Origin: Candidatus Sulfopaludibacter sp. SbA3
GTDB lineage: Bacteria; Pseudomonadota; Alphaproteobacteria; Caulobacterales; Hyphomonadaceae
Direction: 5' to 3'
DNA: 64,000 nt
Assembly: GCA_945888325.1 (NCBI GenBank)
Contig: CAMDAC010000008.1
Location: 47,114-111,113, forward strand
Positions 61,785 through 64,000 of this stretch are shown in pieces. Within the stretch, counting starts at the first letter, position 1; every line of letters starts with the position of its first letter. The translations under genes and the position numbers were made by a program. A model generated the notes under the pieces. The model was not told the DNA's origin. It did no database searches and saw nothing but the letters and a program-made list of their open reading frames with translations.

Positions 61785-63404
61785 ATGACGGATGCACCGG
61801 TCGCGGCAACGCAGAAAGGTTTCCTCGGTTTTGTGGAGCGCACGGGCAACAAGCTGCCTGACCCCGTCTTCCTGTTCTTCTACCTGATCTTTTTCCTGAT
61901 GGCCGTTTCGGCGGCGGCCGCTGCCTTCGGGGTTTCGGCCATCCACCCGACCCAGGTGAACGAAGACGGCTCACCCGTCATCGTCTCCGCCGCAAGCCTC
62001 CTCTCACCGGCCAATCTCCAGCGCCTGTTCGTCGAAATGCCGGCGACCTTCACCCACTTCCACCCCCTCGGTTTCGTGCTGATCGTGATGCTCGGGGCCG
62101 GTGTCGCCGAACGCTCCGGCTTCTTTGCCAGCGGCATGCGAGCGGCCGTTCGCGGCGCACCGAAACACCTGTTGACGCCGGTCGTCGCCTTCATCGCGAT
62201 GCTCTCGAACCATGCTTCAGACGCCGGCTATGTCGTTTTAATTCCGCTCGCCGCCGTTCTGTTCGCGGCGGCTGGCCGTCACCCGCTGGCCGGAATCGCG
62301 GCGGCCTTTGCCGGTGTCTCGGGCGGTTTCTCGGCCAATATCACACCGGGCCAGCTCGACGCCTTGCTGCTCGGAATCACACAAACGGCCGTGGATTCCT
62401 CGGGCATCGTCGAGAATTACTCCGTCAACATTGCCGGCAACTGGTGGTTCATCATCGGCCTCACGGTGGTCTTCTTGCCGGTCATCTGGTTCGTCACCGA
62501 CCGGATCATCGAGCCGCGCCTCGGCGCCTGGCAGGCCGGGCCGGAACATGCCGCCCAGTTCGCGGAGAACGACAAGCCGCTCGACAAGGGCCAGAGCCGG
62601 GGCCTCGCGATGGCGGGGCTCGCCACGCTCGGCGTCGTCGCGCTCTGGGTTTTCTTGACGATCGGGCCAGGTACACCGCTGATCAATGAAGCGGCCTGCG
62701 AGCCGGGCACGGTTGCGGCCGGCACCTGCTCGGTCCACCTGACGCTCGACCCGTTCTACAAATCGCTCGTCGCCGCCTTCTTCCTGATCTTCCTGTTTGC
62801 GGGCTGGGCCTACGGCGCCAGCGCCGGGACAATCAAGAACCACCGCGACCTTGTCGGCATGATGGCCGAGGGGATGAAGGAGATGGGCTACTATCTGGTG
62901 CTCGCCTTTGCGGTCTCGCACTTCGTCGCGATGTTCAACTGGTCGAACCTCGGCCTCATTGGCGCTGTTCACGGCGCCGGCGCGATCAGCGAAAGCGGCC
63001 TCCCGCTCTGGGCGGTGATCGGAATCACGATCCTGTTCACGGCCTTCCTGAACCTGTTCATCGGATCGGCCAGCGCCAAATGGGCCTTGCTGGCGCCGAT
63101 CCTCGTGCCGATGCTGATGCTGCTCGGCGTCAGCCCGGAAGGCACGACGGCGGCCTACCGCGTCGGTGACGGAGCCACCAACATCATCACGCCGTTGATG
63201 GTGTACTTCCCGCTGATCCTGATCTTCTGCCAGCGCTGGGTGAAGTCGTTCGGCCTGGGCAGCCTCACGGCGCTGATGCTGCCCTATTCAATCTGGCTCC
63301 TGATTTCCGGCACGATCATGACAGTCGTCTGGTTCATGCTGGAACTCCCGCTGGGGCCTGGAGCCGCCGTCCTCTACGCCTTGCCGGAGATCGCCACCCC
63401 CTGA
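61785..63404 (+). CDS. abgT: AbgT family transporter
   Basis: A 539-residue inner-membrane protein of the AbgT family, which moves p-aminobenzoyl-glutamate or exports sulfonamides. Features: FVERTGNKLPDPVFLFFYL at the start, the HASDAGYVVLIPLAAVLF helix, the NITPGQLDALLLGITQTAV loop, GNWWFIIGLTVVFLPVIWF and a C-terminal ITILFTAFLNLFIGSASAKW plus YRVGDGATNIITPLMVYFP. The ATG is preceded by GGGAGATGG. The upstream palindromes may regulate it. Substrate direction is not fixed by sequence. Confidence 0.93.
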   Translation: MTDAPVAATQKGFLGFVERTGNKLPDPVFLFFYLIFFLMAVSAAAAAFGVSAIHPTQVNEDGSPVIVSAASLLSPANLQRLFVEMPATFTHFHPLGFVLIVMLGAGVAERSGFFASGMRAAVRGAPKHLLTPVVAFIAMLSNHASDAGYVVLIPLAAVLFAAAGRHPLAGIAAAFAGVSGGFSANITPGQLDALLLGITQTAVDSSGIVENYSVNIAGNWWFIIGLTVVFLPVIWFVTDRIIEPRLGAWQAGPEHAAQFAENDKPLDKGQSRGLAMAGLATLGVVALWVFLTIGPGTPLINEAACEPGTVAAGTCSVHLTLDPFYKSLVAAFFLIFLFAGWAYGASAGTIKNHRDLVGMMAEGMKEMGYYLVLAFAVSHFVAMFNWSNLGLIGAVHGAGAISESGLPLWAVIGITILFTAFLNLFIGSASAKWALLAPILVPMLMLLGVSPEGTTAAYRVGDGATNIITPLMVYFPLILIFCQRWVKSFGLGSLTALMLPYSIWLLISGTIMTVVWFMLELPLGPGAAVLYALPEIATP

Positions 63405-63503
63405 CCTCAAGGAAAGCGCGGGTGCTGAAGCATAAGGATTTGCAACCCCATTTGACGGGAGTATGAGACGAGCGCTCATCAGTATTGGGAGAGGGGGCAT
63501 TTC

Positions 63504-64000
63504 ATGTTTTCGAGTAACGCTTCGGCACGTTCCCGTGCCGGCAGCATGGGTCTTCGTGTGGCCGGACTGGCCGTAGGCGCGCTCGCCTTTGCCCTTCCGG
63601 CGCTGGCCGAAACGGCAGGCGGTCCGCTGGCCGGCACGATCCCCGCGCATGTGGGGCCGATCCCGGTTGATTTCATCCTGTTCGCGCTGACGCTTCTCGG
63701 CGTCGCAGTTTTCCACCACCGCGTGTTCACCGTTGCGGTGACCGGTTTAAGCGCCATCCTCGCCTGGAAATTCCTGGTCGTCGGCTTCAAGCACGGCGCA
63801 GGGCTGGGCGGCCTCACGGCCCACATGAGCCATGAATGGGTCGTGCTGGCGAACCTGTTCCTGCTGCTGCTCGGCTTTGCGGTCCTGTCGCGGCACTTCG
63901 AAACGTCGAACGTGCCGGAAAAGATCCCCGCCATCCTGCCGGACAACTGGATGGGCGGCGTCGTGCTGCTCGGCCTCGTCTTCGTCCTGTCGAGCTTCCT
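63504..64000 (+). CDS. Membrane transporter, N-terminal part (cut by window end)
   Basis: The first 165 codons of a gene that continues past the window. The N-terminus (SMGLRVAGLAVGALAFALPA) ends at a signal-peptide-like ALAET. Hydrophobic helices follow: VDFILFALTLLGVAVFHH, FTVAVTGLSAILAWKFLVVG, WVVLANLFLLLLGFAVLSRH and GGVVLLGLVFVLSS. The order VTGL... and HMSHEWVVLANLFLLLLGFA fits the citrate/ion-transporter superfamily (SLC13/NhaD-like antiporters). GAGAGGGGG lies 9 bp ahead of the ATG. The exact family needs the missing part. Confidence 0.7.
   Translation, partial: MFSSNASARSRAGSMGLRVAGLAVGALAFALPALAETAGGPLAGTIPAHVGPIPVDFILFALTLLGVAVFHHRVFTVAVTGLSAILAWKFLVVGFKHGAGLGGLTAHMSHEWVVLANLFLLLLGFAVLSRHFETSNVPEKIPAILPDNWMGGVVLLGLVFVLSSF

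Overview
The window looks like a chromosomal segment of a free-living, aerobic, high-GC alphaproteobacterium. A Hyphomonas/Hyphomonadaceae-like member of the Caulobacterales-Rhodobacterales is the best guess. This rests on gene content and order (rplM-rpsI-argC; alaC-like aminotransferase-hom-glpX; class I PHA synthase; TonB-dependent receptor with spinster-type MFS; heme A synthase; AbgT transporter; a polysaccharide export locus), not on a ribosomal RNA gene, since none is present. No phage, insertion sequence, CRISPR array or tRNA gene was recognised.

Layout. 0-5.7 kb: an uptake island with an MFS porter, an alpha/beta hydrolase, a TetR regulator and a TonB-dependent receptor, tied together by a shared palindrome (TTCAACA-2-TGTTGAA) at both promoters. 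5.8-17.4 kb: housekeeping (ndk, ctaA, rplM-rpsI, argC, phaC, aminotransferase-hom-glpX). 17.4-20.5 kb: icd followed by nicotinamide riboside salvage genes (pnuC, nadR-like kinase) and a GNAT. 20.6-25.4 kb: a TrmJ-type methyltransferase, a crotonase and a paired acyl-CoA dehydrogenase. 25.5-27.4 kb: two overlapping GNAT-like genes and an Entner-Doudoroff aldolase.

27.5-44.7 kb is a surface polysaccharide region. It has nucleotide sugar genes (rfbF, rfbC, a SAF-domain oxidoreductase, an LhgO-like FAD enzyme, an SDR epimerase), a flippase, glycosyltransferases, an outer-membrane barrel, a Wzz/BY-kinase-type co-polymerase and galE. It ends in a family 2 glycosyltransferase gene interrupted by two in-frame stop codons. 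44.7-51.0 kb is a six-gene, tightly overlapping operon of the MoxR/DUF58 type (DUF4129, DUF4350, MoxR, DUF58, SpoIIM-like, RDD).

51.1-64 kb is a mixed set: free methionine sulfoxide reductase, type B carboxylesterase, a DUF1330-GST-PLP lyase operon that looks like a conjugate-cleaving pathway, a metallo-beta-lactamase-fold lipohydrolase-like protein, a VapBC-type toxin-antitoxin pair bracketed by an exact 20-bp direct repeat, ettA, an amidase lipoprotein, an AbgT transporter and the start of a large membrane transporter cut by the window end.

The most noteworthy points are the TetR operator set, the toxin-antitoxin pair whose last codons duplicate the end of the neighbouring gene, the incomplete-looking CDP-sugar pathway with unusual oxidoreductases, and the doubly interrupted glycosyltransferase.
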